Positions 42,402 to 51,274 of a stretch of 64,000 nt of DNA are shown here, one piece after another (position 1 is the first letter of the stretch; every line of letters begins with the position of its first letter). A program made the position numbers and the translations under genes. The stretch comes from Massilia forsythiae (GTDB lineage Bacteria; Pseudomonadota; Gammaproteobacteria; Burkholderiales; Burkholderiaceae_D), in NCBI RefSeq assembly GCF_012849555.1, contig NZ_CP051686.1, forward strand, positions 52,583-116,582, read 5' to 3'. A model generated the notes under the pieces. That model did not search any database, had not been told where the DNA came from, and worked only from the letters and a program-made list of their open reading frames with translations.

Positions 42402-42817
42402 GGTAGTTCTCCTAATTGCCGGCAGCCGGCGTTAAAAAGGAGAGAGCTGGGACGGTCCCACTCTTGGTATCGGCAGATAGCAGGAGTAGGGGAGGGGCAA
42501 GAAAAGCCCAGAGACGGTGCCGCGGAGCGACATCGAAGTATTGCACTTTTCTTTCTCACCTGCAAGAGAGGTGCTACCCAAGCGCGACGGCGTCGAGCTT
42601 TTGATATGCGGAGGGAGGCGTCGCGCTGGATCGACCGCATGTGGAAGGACCAGCCAGCGCGACACTATGCACAATTTCAGTGGATAACGTTGCTTTTCGG
42701 ATAGGGGGAATGCAGCAGGCATGCGGGTTCCATCGGCCTGCGCAAGAACTGAGCACCTGCACTGCAGAAGACAAACTCGACATTACTTAATGAATTGTCG
42801 AGTTGACAATTATTTGA
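42402..42817. other. Intergenic region with a short inverted repeat
   Basis: No supported gene in about 415 bp. Near 42798-42813 AATTGTCGAGTTGACAATT forms a perfect 7-bp inverted repeat just downstream of the 84-aa gene; it may be a weak terminator or operator. Confidence 0.4.
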
Positions 42818-43072
42818 TCAAGGGAACAAGGTGCGTAGTCGCGATGCTGTATCGACTACGTCTGCGACTTCGGATTCGGTAACGTCCAAGTTTCCGTCCG
42901 GCGTGCCGTTACGAAGAGTGCCCCCAGCGTCCCATTTCGCGTTGATAACCCCGGCCGGCGCGTGAATCGTACCGACCAGCAGATCGTCATCTGTTGGGTC
43001 GATCCCATCGATATTTGCTGGCCATCCCGCTTTCGTCTGGGTGTCGATATTCTTGATCAGTAAGACTGCCAT
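42818..43072 (-). CDS. Small hypothetical protein, 84 aa
   Basis: The start MAVLLIKNIDTQTKAGWPAN is chosen at 43072 because AAAGGACG lies 7 nt before it; the longer frame to 43267 lacks a ribosome site. The product is acidic (NIDGIDPTDDDLLVGTIHAP; DGNLDVTESEVADVVDTA). Unrecognised. It lies 170 bp downstream of the large integrase gene in the same direction. Confidence 0.55.
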   Translation of the reverse strand: MAVLLIKNIDTQTKAGWPANIDGIDPTDDDLLVGTIHAPAGVINAKWDAGGTLRNGTPDGNLDVTESEVADVVDTASRLRTLFP

Positions 43073-43241
43073 ATTATTCGTCCTTTCGAAAGTGACCGCT
43101 TGCGGCGTACGATGCCCCATGTGATGGCTGAGAATTGTAGCAGGACAGGCCCACTGCCGTAGCCGCGGTTTGCGCCCATGGTCGAGCAGCTGGCGAACAC
43201 CACCGTAGCCGGGTTTTCCGCCTACGGATTGCAGATCAAGC

Positions 43242-45065
43242 CTATTCCTTCGCGCCTCGCTTTCCACCGTTCACCATAGGGCCTTTGCGGTTGTAGTAGT
43301 CTTCCGCAGCCTCAGCTATTCGCTTCTCTTTCGCTTTCACGTAGATCGCCGTCGTGGAGGCGCTTGCATGGCCTAATATGTCCTGCGCAACCTGCAGCGG
43401 CATCCCCTCGTCAACCGCCTGGGTGCCGAACGTATGCCTGAATGCGTGCGGTGAGGTGTCCTCCAGCTGGGCCAGATCTTCCGGGGTAAGAAGCGGCGCC
43501 TCGCCTGGCGTAGCGATGGCCACGTGCTTCTGCACGCGCTGCAGCGCGGCTGCCACCATGTTGTAGATCGAGCTGGAGTTATAGCCGTTCGTGCTGCCTG
43601 TTTCATGTCGGGCTCGGGCGGTTTCGGTACCCGGCACCACCACCGGCGCCACCAGCGGAAGGTCATCCGGCTGCGAATCAAAGTCCAAGCCGCGATCCCG
43701 CCAGTGAGCACGTAGGGCCTCGATCGTGCGCGGGCTTACCGGGACTCTACGCATCTTGCTTCGCTTCCCCAGAACGATGAGCATCCAGACCCCAGCCGCG
43801 TGCCGGCTCGGCTTCAAGTTGTGGCGGCGTGCCCCAGCTGCCTCGGCGCGGCGTAAGCCGGAGTCCCCCATTAGCAGGATGCTTGCCAGCGCCACCCGGT
43901 CCTGCCGATTTACTGGCGTCAGGCCTCGTTCGGATAGCACGGCCACCACAGTGTCCCAGGCATTTGTACTGAGCGCCCGGTCAATCTGCATACCTTCAAC
44001 TTGCTCGGTGACGATCGGATCTTTTACGGCAATCCATGGATTCCCGGCCAGATAGCGAACCTTGACGAGCCAGTCGAACATGGCCCTCAGCACCCGCACT
44101 GCATACTTTTGAGATTCCGCGTCCATAGGCTCCAGCGCAAACGGTCGCCAGCGCTTGCTGGTCTTTACCGTGCGTTTGCCGCGGAACTCTGGAAGGGGAG
44201 CGCGCAGGAAGTGTTTGTAAAGCTCGCAGTCGTCCACTAGGAGCGACGACATCGGCTTACAGGCGACAAGCGCACACCAGAGGATGAATCGCTCCAATTC
44301 CTTGCGATAAGCCCGTTCAGTGCTGTCCTGACCCTTGTAGCGGTTCAGGTAAGCGTTGACCGCCTCGAGGTCGTTCCGTGCGGAGATAAAGCAGAACGCG
44401 GGCGCTCGGTTAACGCCATCGGTACCGGACAGCCAGGTCGGCAGCTGGAAGGTGCCGAGTGGTGCCACTTCGCGCCGCCTTGTCGTGTCCAGCACCGGCA
44501 GCAGGTCGAGGTTGTCAGCCGCGGCCGGGTGCGTAAGCCCGAGGTCGATTTCCCCCAGCTGGTCGGGCCATTGGTGCAGCCATCGCATGATTGCGCCAGC
44601 GCGCCCGGCACCAATGCGCGGTATCGAGCGCCACCATCCCGGGCCCCGGCGCAGAATGAGGTCGACCAGGTCACCAAGGGTCTTGATCCCCTCATCTTTT
44701 AGGGACCGGGCAGTTTTCGGCCGGAACAACTGCGCCACAGGCTGCGCACGGCTCGGCGTCGGCTTAGGCAGGTCGGCCGCCGTGATGAGAATGTCGAGCG
44801 CTTTTTTCGTGATCGCGCCACCTTGCCGCGCACCCTTCAGGATTTCGGCGAAGGCTGGGTTGTGTTCGATCGCGCGCTCGATGAGGGCGTTCCGCATGTC
44901 GATCAGCCAGCGTTCCAGGCCTTGCTCGACTTGGGGGCTGTCCTCGGTGTAGTACAGGTCGGCTATACGCTGGACTGGAATCTTCTGCACATAGGCGCGT
45001 AGGGCCGTGTAATCGGTGCGGTTGAAGGCTAGTTCAGGTAAGGCGACGTCGGTGTGCTGCGTCAT
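43242..45065 (-). CDS. Large tyrosine integrase (DUF3701/phage-integrase type), 607 aa
   Basis: Residues about 1-200 form an extra N-terminal domain with a helix-hairpin-helix-like stretch (RGPGWWRSIPRIGAGRAGAI). A core-binding domain follows (YLNRYKGQDSTERAYRKELE), then the catalytic domain: first Arg in GDSGLRRAEA, HAFRHTFGTQ (His-x-x-Arg), GHASASTT, and Tyr in TAIYVKAKEKR. All catalytic residues are present. GGAGG lies 6 nt before the start. The promoter-palindrome module is 150-210 bp upstream. It may integrate or excise the surrounding element. Confidence 0.9.
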   Translation of the reverse strand: MTQHTDVALPELAFNRTDYTALRAYVQKIPVQRIADLYYTEDSPQVEQGLERWLIDMRNALIERAIEHNPAFAEILKGARQGGAITKKALDILITAADLPKPTPSRAQPVAQLFRPKTARSLKDEGIKTLGDLVDLILRRGPGWWRSIPRIGAGRAGAIMRWLHQWPDQLGEIDLGLTHPAAADNLDLLPVLDTTRRREVAPLGTFQLPTWLSGTDGVNRAPAFCFISARNDLEAVNAYLNRYKGQDSTERAYRKELERFILWCALVACKPMSSLLVDDCELYKHFLRAPLPEFRGKRTVKTSKRWRPFALEPMDAESQKYAVRVLRAMFDWLVKVRYLAGNPWIAVKDPIVTEQVEGMQIDRALSTNAWDTVVAVLSERGLTPVNRQDRVALASILLMGDSGLRRAEAAGARRHNLKPSRHAAGVWMLIVLGKRSKMRRVPVSPRTIEALRAHWRDRGLDFDSQPDDLPLVAPVVVPGTETARARHETGSTNGYNSSSIYNMVAAALQRVQKHVAIATPGEAPLLTPEDLAQLEDTSPHAFRHTFGTQAVDEGMPLQVAQDILGHASASTTAIYVKAKEKRIAEAAEDYYNRKGPMVNGGKRGAKE

Positions 45066-45210
45066 CGAGCGCCTCCAGCACCAGGCAGCGCGGGAAGCTT
45101 TGGAAGAGGAAAGGAAACGGCGCGATCGGGTTCGTGAGAATGGTTGAGTCGATTCATGAAGTCAGGCTTTCGAACTTTATTTTCGGCAACGAAAACTGCC
45201 GAGACACCCT

Positions 45211-45277
45211 ATCCTAAAGCTGTTTCACGACCAAAACAAGCAAAAACGCTTACATGATAATATGACTTATCATGTAA
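45211..45277 (-). promoter_or_regulatory. Conserved promoter-palindrome module (right copy)
   Basis: -35 TTGTTT (45239-45234) and -10 TAGGAT (45216-45211) with a 17-bp spacer point at the integrase gene. Upstream lies the 11-6-11 inverted repeat TTACATGATAA (45250-45260), tatgac, TTATCATGTAA (45267-45277), a perfect palindrome apart from the spacer. The same unit precedes the KAP gene at 21.65-21.72 kb in the same orientation; 35 of 39 aligned bases from GTTTCACG to the palindrome are identical. Confidence 0.7.
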
Positions 45278-45289
45278 GGGTGGTCGTCC

Positions 45290-45362
45290 GATGAAGTAAA
45301 AGTGGGACTGTTCATTAAGTAAAAATGAGACTTCTTGAACAAATGAAGTAAAAGTGGAACTG
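45290..45362. repeat. Three short direct repeats, possibly an old IS21-type end
   Basis: TGAAGTAAAAGTGGGACT (45292), TTAAGTAAAAATGAGACT (45315) and TGAAGTAAAAGTGGAACT (45344) are direct repeats of about 18 bp. Multiple short repeats of this style occur at ends of IS21-family elements, so this may be a remnant. No transposase gene is nearby. Confidence 0.4.
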
Positions 45363-45796
45363 TTGACGCATTGCATGTAGGCGTTCGTTAAGGCAGATGC
45401 GTCGCTGGTTCATCGCTGCGGCAAGCGTGTCTTATCGCGCAGCTCGACGGAGCGTCAGTTCAATTCGAACTTCTCTGTCATTAAGCGAACTGAGAGTTAG
45501 AACAACAAACCGGCGTCGGCTCCCCCTGCTGGCTTAGCCGGGGAAGGCCGTCTGCCTATCAGGCATGGATTTGACATTATGGGAATAATGTCTGATCTTC
45601 ATTAATGCCTCTTCCGTTCCGTCCTTAGACACTGGATTCGCCTTAGACGACTATACCTCGAGCCGGCCTGGACATTCCAGCATCAATGGAGCAGGACTAA
45701 TTGATGCCATGCTTGCTCATGCAATCCTGATCAACCGCCCGTCCGGGGCCGTGCTGGATAAGTCATCCTCTTTTCGGTCTGGCTCGTGGCGCAGCA
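45363..45796. other. Intergenic stretch without a recognised gene
   Basis: About 430 bp at the border between plasmid backbone and the sulfite region. No convincing frame, promoter or RNA; it probably marks a rearrangement boundary. Confidence 0.4.
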
Positions 45797-46747
45797 TCAA
45801 CCAAATTCATGCGCGTGGTCCTCAAGCTTGCGCCGCACCCGCCTGCTTGCCGTCGTGCGGCACAAAGCCAGAAAGCCCAGGAGCCTGGTCGACAGCACCT
45901 TGTTCCTGTGGTGAATGATGAAGAAGTTGCGCTTGAGGGCGGGCAGCGAGGTCCGTACCACTACCAGCCGACCGCTCGCGACGAAATCCTCGACCACGAG
46001 CCGGGACAGGCAGGCCAGCCCCAGTCCATGCGCGGCCGCATGCTTGATCGCCTCCGCGTTGCTGAATTCGCCTGCCGAGCGCAAGCTGTGCAGGTGAGGG
46101 ACGAGCGCCTGCTCGACCGCCTCACGGGTTCCCGAACCGGGTTCGCGTAGTAGCCAGCCGGCGTTGCGTAAGGCCTGCAAGGACACGGTCCCGTCGCTGG
46201 CGGCACCGTCGGTAAGCAGCGGGTGGCCGGGGGCGGCAACCACCACAAGGTCGTCTGCTATCCACGGTTCGACCTGTAGCTGCAGGTCATGACATGGCCC
46301 CTCCACCAAGCCTAGATCCAGCTCGAAATTCGCGACCGCCGTTGCGATGTCGGACGTATTTGCAATGGTGACGCGAGGCGGGCCCTGGGGCGACGCGGCG
46401 AATGCCTCCGCCAGTATCGCCGGCAACAGGTAGATGCCGATCGTCGTGCTGGCTCCGAGATGCAGGCCGAGGCCTGTCAAGCTGTTCTGCTCGGCGAACT
46501 GGCGTTCGATCGTCGTCGCTGCGTCCAGCATCTGGCGCGCCTAGGGCAGCAACAGGCGGCCGTTGTCGTTGATGAGCAGGCGCTTGCCGACCCGGTCGAA
46601 CAGCTGGACGTCGAGCATCGCCTCGAGCTCGTTGAGGGCTGCACTGGTCGCGGATTGCGACAAGGCCACCTGGTGAGACGCTGCCGTGGTGCTGCCCGAT
46701 CCAGCGATGGCGAGGAAGATCTGAAGCTGGCGAAGGGAGAGGCGCAT
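45797..46747 (-). pseudogene. LysR-family regulator interrupted by an amber stop
   Basis: The start MRLSLRQLQIFLAIAGSGST and NELEAMLDVQLFDRVGKRLL form a normal LysR helix-turn-helix. After LLLP an in-frame TAG (46541-46543) interrupts the gene, and the same frame continues with ARQMLDAATTIERQFAEQNS and a complete effector domain (TIGIYLLPAILAEAF; GSGTREAVEQAL) to 45797. One C-to-T change of CAG to TAG explains it. It resembles the CysL/YeiE type and lies next to sorAB, which it may once have controlled. Confidence 0.82.
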
Positions 46748-46823
46748 CGTTGGCGGGCGTCGAGTTGTGCTGACGCCCAATTATATTGAAACCACGCCGC
46801 TTGCCAAAACGCTGCGCATTTCC

Positions 46824-47468
46824 CTATTGCTTCAGAACGAAATCGGCCAGCGCACGCAATTCCTCGGGCTTGAGCTGGGGGAAGGGCGGCATCGCAGCCT
46901 GTCCCCATTTGTCCGAACTGCCGCCATGGATGCTTTTTTCAAGGAGGGCTTGCGCCCCGGGATTGCCGCGGTATTTTGCGGCCACCTCATGGTAAGCCGG
47001 TCCGACGATCTTCTTGTCGATTGCATGGCAGGCCAGACAGTTGTTGGAAGCGAGCAGCGCTTGTACGTCGAGCCCCTTTCCCGCCGCCGGCTTCGTAGCG
47101 CCCGATGCCCACGCGAGCCTGAGTTCTGCCGGCAAATCGGCTTCCTTCGCGCTGCCATAGGTCACCGCGAGATAGGCGCCGATGACCTTGACGTCGTCAT
47201 CGGTGAGCGGGGCGCCATACATGTGCTGCATCTTGCCGACTTCGCCGGTCCATTGGACTAGGGTCATGCCTGGCGGCTGGTACTTGATGTAATCGGCGGA
47301 ATGACAGGTAGCGCATTTCTGCGTGGCGATGACATAGCCGGGCAGGCGCGACGACTTGAGCTGCGCTGTCTCGGCAGGAAGCTTGAGTGTATGAACTTCG
47401 GCGTACGCCGGCGCGGCCATGCCTGCAACGAGCAGGAAAACAGGCAAGAAGGATTCGATTCGTTTCAT
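46824..47468 (-). CDS. sorB: Sulfite dehydrogenase cytochrome c subunit (SorB-like)
   Basis: A 214-aa exported c-type cytochrome: signal peptide ending at APAYAE, then two haem-binding motifs, CATCH (about residue 52) and CLACH (about 146), with later Met residues (GQAAMPPFPQL) as likely axial ligands. It would take electrons from the SorA molybdenum subunit. It follows sorA by 10 bp. SorB of other bacteria has one haem, so a two-haem version is a variant worth noting. Confidence 0.82.
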   Translation of the reverse strand: MKRIESFLPVFLLVAGMAAPAYAEVHTLKLPAETAQLKSSRLPGYVIATQKCATCHSADYIKYQPPGMTLVQWTGEVGKMQHMYGAPLTDDDVKVIGAYLAVTYGSAKEADLPAELRLAWASGATKPAAGKGLDVQALLASNNCLACHAIDKKIVGPAYHEVAAKYRGNPGAQALLEKSIHGGSSDKWGQAAMPPFPQLKPEELRALADFVLKQ

Positions 47469-47478
47469 GGGCGCCTCC

Positions 47479-48765
47479 TCAGGCGATGGTCACGGGGTAG
47501 GATTCGATCACATGGCGGCGATAGCCCCCCGGGTTCCAGGTCGGGTCCGCCGGCTGCACTTCGCCGGCACGGTTGGTGGCCCTTACCATCAGGACAGTCT
47601 GGCCGCGTGCGGCGAAGCTTACCGGCAGGCGCCACTCGCGGAACGAATAACGCCCGAGGTCGGCGCCGAGTTCCGCCGCCCGCCAGGTCTTGCCGCCATC
47701 GATCGAAACATCCACGGCCTTGATGCCCGCGCCGCCGTCGAAAGCGATACCCTTGAGCTGGACCGTACGGCCGGCGGGCAGCACGCCGCCGCTGGTGACG
47801 CTGGTGATAAAACTGCGCACCGGCAGGGTCGAGATCGGCCTGGTCCTGGACGGCGTGGTGCCGGGTGCCACGCACAGGCAGTCATTGTCTGGCACGCGAT
47901 AGGCCGTCGTCATGAACAAGGCATCGTGGCCTTCGAAAGGCTTGTCGAGCACCTCGATTTCGGACAAGTGCTTGACCCAGTAAGTGCCGAAATAGCCGGG
48001 AACGATCAGCTTCAGAGGATAGCCGTTCAGGTAAGGGATGTCCTGGCCGTTCATGCTCCAGGCCAGGAGTACGTCGTGGCCAAGCGCGTGTTCGATGTCC
48101 AGCGTTTTCCTGAAATCGGAGGTCGACGGCAGCACAGGCTGGTCCAGGCCGTTGAACATCACTTGTCGTGCATTGGCGCCGACGCCGGCCTTTTCCAGCA
48201 CTGTCTTGAGCGGCACCCCGACCCAGCGCGCATTGCCCATGGCGCCGTTTGCCAACTGGGCACCGAAGACGCGCGGCGACGAGAACCCGCGGCTGTTGCC
48301 GGAGCACTGGTTGACAGCCACGACTTCGACAGGCTCTCCCAGCGCCTTGAGTTCGGAAAGCGACAAGCTCAGGCTGCGCTTTACCGCACCCTTGACCTCG
48401 AGCCGGTAGGTCTCAGGATCGATCGACATCGGCAGGTTCGCCAGATGGTAGCGCACGAAGAACGCGTCATTGGGCGTGATCGCCCCGTTGTTGAAGACCT
48501 CGAACGGTGTTTCGAGGTGCGGCGGACGGGTCGTGACGCGGATCAAGGGACGCTTTTGCGGATAACTGACCAGTTCGCGCGGGCCATCGGCAAACGAGAC
48601 CCCGTCGTCCTTGGCGATGGCGGCAAGGCTGGCGCCCGGGGCGGCGGCCAACCCAGCGGCAATGAAACCAGTGTGCCGAATGAAACGGCGGCGTCCCTCG
48701 AAAGGGCGCGCGCTATCGTGGGGACCTGCAGGTTTGGCGGTGTCGTCGCCTGATCTTCTTGTCAT
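47479..48765 (-). CDS. sorA: Sulfite dehydrogenase molybdopterin subunit (SorA-like)
   Basis: A 428-aa sulfite oxidase-family enzyme. A Tat signal (RRRFIRHTGF, residues 25-34) sends it folded to the periplasm. The molybdenum-coordinating Cys is in VNQCSGNSRGF, and the active-site region includes NGYPLKLIVPGYFGTYWVK. The C-terminal part is the dimerisation domain (SIDGGKTWRAAEL). It oxidises sulfite to sulfate, donating electrons to SorB. AGGAGA precedes the start. Confidence 0.92.
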   Translation of the reverse strand: MTRRSGDDTAKPAGPHDSARPFEGRRRFIRHTGFIAAGLAAAPGASLAAIAKDDGVSFADGPRELVSYPQKRPLIRVTTRPPHLETPFEVFNNGAITPNDAFFVRYHLANLPMSIDPETYRLEVKGAVKRSLSLSLSELKALGEPVEVVAVNQCSGNSRGFSSPRVFGAQLANGAMGNARWVGVPLKTVLEKAGVGANARQVMFNGLDQPVLPSTSDFRKTLDIEHALGHDVLLAWSMNGQDIPYLNGYPLKLIVPGYFGTYWVKHLSEIEVLDKPFEGHDALFMTTAYRVPDNDCLCVAPGTTPSRTRPISTLPVRSFITSVTSGGVLPAGRTVQLKGIAFDGGAGIKAVDVSIDGGKTWRAAELGADLGRYSFREWRLPVSFAARGQTVLMVRATNRAGEVQPADPTWNPGGYRRHVIESYPVTIA

Positions 48766-48928
48766 GGCTGTTGTCTCCTGTGATTGACCGGGCGCCGGGT
48801 TCCCGGCGTGATGGTCAGCCTAATATACGTCGCATTATTATTTCTACAAAATTGCTGGATAAATTAAAAGTCGGAATTCAACCTGATATTTTGGTAAATT
48901 CCGTACCGAGGATGACAATTTACGGAGG

Positions 48929-49909
48929 TCAGTCCAGCAGATGCCGAATGGCGTCGCGCTCCTGCACCAATTCATCGACTGCCGCCTGCAGTTTTTCGCG
49001 CGCGAAGGTATTGATGTCCAGGCCACGGATCCGATTTGCCTGGCGCCCGTCGCAGACGACCGGCACGCCGAAGAAGATGCCTTCCGGGATGCCATACCCG
49101 CCGTCCGACGGCAGCGCCATCGAGACCCAGCGCCCGCCGCTGCCCCTCACCCAATCGCGTACGTGGTCGATCGCGGCATTGGCCGCCGATGCAGCGGACG
49201 ACTGGCCGCGTGCTTCGATGATGGCTGTGCCGCGCTGGGCCACCGTCGGGATGAACACTTCTCGGTTCCAGCGCTCGTCGCGCAGCGCGAACGAGGCAGA
49301 TTGGCCATCGACGAGGGCGAAGCGGTAATCGGCATACATGGTGGGCGAGTGGTTGCCCCAGACTATCAATTGCGAAATACTGTCGACACTCTTGTCCAGA
49401 TGTAGCGCCAGCATGGCCTGGGCGCGGTTGTGGTCAAGCCGGATCATCGCGCTGAAGCAGGATGGATCGAGGTCCGGCGCCGCGTGCATGGCGATCAGTG
49501 CATTCGTGTTGGCAGGATTGCCGACGACAAGTACCTTGACTTCACGCTTGGCGACCGCGTTCAGGGCGCGTCCCTGCTTGGCGAAGATCCCTGCATTGGC
49601 GGCAAGCAAATCCTTGCGTTCCATACCTTTGCTGCGCGGCTGTGCGCCGACAAGAATGGCGATGTCGGCGTCGCGGAAGGCGACTTCCGGATTGTCGGTC
49701 ACCAGGACTTCCTGCAGCAGTGGAAACGCGCAGTCTTGCAACTCCATGTCGATACCACGCATGGCGCCCAGGGCATGTGGCAGGTCGAGCAACTGGAGAA
49801 TGACAGGCTGATCGGGGCCGAGCAGGTCACCGTTGGCGATACGGAAAAGCAAGGCATAGCCGATCTGGCCTGCGGCGCCGGTAACTGCAATGCGAGTCGG
49901 GGTTTTCAT
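48929..49909 (-). CDS. mdh: Malate dehydrogenase (NAD-dependent, type 2)
   Basis: A 326-aa enzyme with the NAD motif VTGAAGQIGYALLFRIA, LVGAQPRSKGMERKDLL with substrate Args, VVGNPANTNALIA, and the catalytic His in IVWGNHSPTMY. It interconverts malate and oxaloacetate. TTGGAGCG precedes the start. Placed alone between the sulfite genes and the TDT transporter, so it may be an accessory copy; the main copy would normally sit near TCA genes. Confidence 0.93.
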   Translation of the reverse strand: MKTPTRIAVTGAAGQIGYALLFRIANGDLLGPDQPVILQLLDLPHALGAMRGIDMELQDCAFPLLQEVLVTDNPEVAFRDADIAILVGAQPRSKGMERKDLLAANAGIFAKQGRALNAVAKREVKVLVVGNPANTNALIAMHAAPDLDPSCFSAMIRLDHNRAQAMLALHLDKSVDSISQLIVWGNHSPTMYADYRFALVDGQSASFALRDERWNREVFIPTVAQRGTAIIEARGQSSAASAANAAIDHVRDWVRGSGGRWVSMALPSDGGYGIPEGIFFGVPVVCDGRQANRIRGLDINTFAREKLQAAVDELVQERDAIRHLLD

Positions 49910-50111
49910 GTGCGCTCCAATAGTGTTGAGTGAAAGTTACAACTTCAGTGTATTGAGCCGGGAACTAGCTGTAAAACGAATAAAATGAGTATTATCAAGC
50001 TAAATATCAGCTTGATTTTCTTGCTGTCCGTCGTGTTTCATGAATTAGGCATTTCGATTTAAGCTACGGTTGCCAGCGCATGCTGCGCGCTATATTCAAA
50101 ATTGGAGAGCC

Positions 50112-51272
50112 ATGTCTTTCAGCGAAATCATCGCCACCTCGTCGGGTCTCAAGCCTTTAAGGCAATTGAGCAGTCCGATTGAAGCAATCAGGCAATTCAC
50201 ACCGAATTGGTTCGCCGTGACGATGGGTACCGGTATTCTCGCGCTCGCGCTCGCACAATTCCCTTATGCCGTTTTCGGGCTGCATCAGCTTGCCGAAGGC
50301 CTTTGGCTGCTCAACATCCTGCTGTTCGTCGTGTTCGCCGCGATGTACGGCGCGCGCTGGCTGTTGTTCTTCGACGAGGCAAAGCAAGTCTTCGGGCACG
50401 CGACGGTATCGATGTTCTTCGGCACCATCCCGATGGGTCTGGCGACGATCATCAACGGTTTCCTGGGGTTCGGCGTGGCGCGCTGGGGGCAGGCCGCGGT
50501 CGCGGTAGCGCAATGCCTGTGGTGGATCGACGTCGCCATGGCGCTGGCCTGCGGCGTACTGATTCCGTACCTGATGTTCACCCGCCAGCAACACAGCATC
50601 GACCAGATGACTGCGGTGTGGCTGCTGCCCGTGGTCGCAGCCGAAGTGGCGGCCGCCAGCGCAGGCCTGCTCGTGCCGCACCTGCAGGACAGCGCGGCGC
50701 GCTTCACGGTGCTCCTTACGGGTTATGTGCTCTGGGCTTATTCGGTGCCCGTTGCACTCAGCATCCTCGCGATCCTGCTGCTGCGCATGGCGCTGCACAA
50801 GCTGCCGCACGAAAGCATGGCGGCATCGAGCTGGCTGGCCCTGGGCCCGGTGGGTACAGGCTCCCTAGGCATGCTGGTGCTCGGTGCGGATGCGCCTGCG
50901 ACGTTCGCCCTGTTCGGCATGGAAGAGGTCGGCCGGGTCGCATACGGCCTGGGGGTCGTGAGCGCACTGCTCCTGTGGGGGCTGGGCCTGTGGTGGATGC
51001 TGCTCGCGACACTGATCACCTGCCGCTATTTCCGGAGCGCGGTACCCTTCAACCTTGGCTGGTGGGGGTATACATTTCCGCTCGGCGTATTTGCCGTGAC
51101 CACGCTGCGGCTTGCCAATGTATTCGATTCGCTGTTCTTCGACATCGCCGGCGCGCTGCTCGTAGCGGTGCTGGCCATGCTGTGGCTGGTGGTCGCGTGG
51201 CGCACGGCGAATGGCGCCTACCAGGGCAAGCTGTTCGTCTCGCCTTGTATTGCTTCGCTGCAGCGCCCGTGA
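50112..51272 (+). CDS. TDT/SLAC1-family transporter, likely sulfite exporter
   Basis: A 386-aa protein with about ten membrane spans. It begins PNWFAVTMGTGILALALAQF, the typical TehA/SSU1/Mae1 start, with later repeats of aromatic-rich helices (FNLGWWGYTFPLGVFAVTTL). The start at 50112 has TTGGAGAG upstream. The family includes sulfite efflux pumps, and the neighbourhood (sorAB, yeiH-like) supports sulfite rather than tellurite or malate, although malate dehydrogenase next door leaves dicarboxylate possible. Confidence 0.85.
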   Translation: MSFSEIIATSSGLKPLRQLSSPIEAIRQFTPNWFAVTMGTGILALALAQFPYAVFGLHQLAEGLWLLNILLFVVFAAMYGARWLLFFDEAKQVFGHATVSMFFGTIPMGLATIINGFLGFGVARWGQAAVAVAQCLWWIDVAMALACGVLIPYLMFTRQQHSIDQMTAVWLLPVVAAEVAAASAGLLVPHLQDSAARFTVLLTGYVLWAYSVPVALSILAILLLRMALHKLPHESMAASSWLALGPVGTGSLGMLVLGADAPATFALFGMEEVGRVAYGLGVVSALLLWGLGLWWMLLATLITCRYFRSAVPFNLGWWGYTFPLGVFAVTTLRLANVFDSLFFDIAGALLVAVLAMLWLVVAWRTANGAYQGKLFVSPCIASLQRP

Positions 51273-51274
51273 GC

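Noticed and set aside
42432..42722. 96-codon minus-strand frame upstream of the 137-aa gene
   Set aside because: No ribosome-binding site, unusual composition and no resemblance to known proteins.
21650..45277. The two palindrome modules as simple attL and attR of one integrated element
   Set aside because: The 6-bp spacers differ (cagcag and tatgac), whereas the products of one tyrosine-recombinase crossover should share the same spacer; kept only as an open hypothesis.
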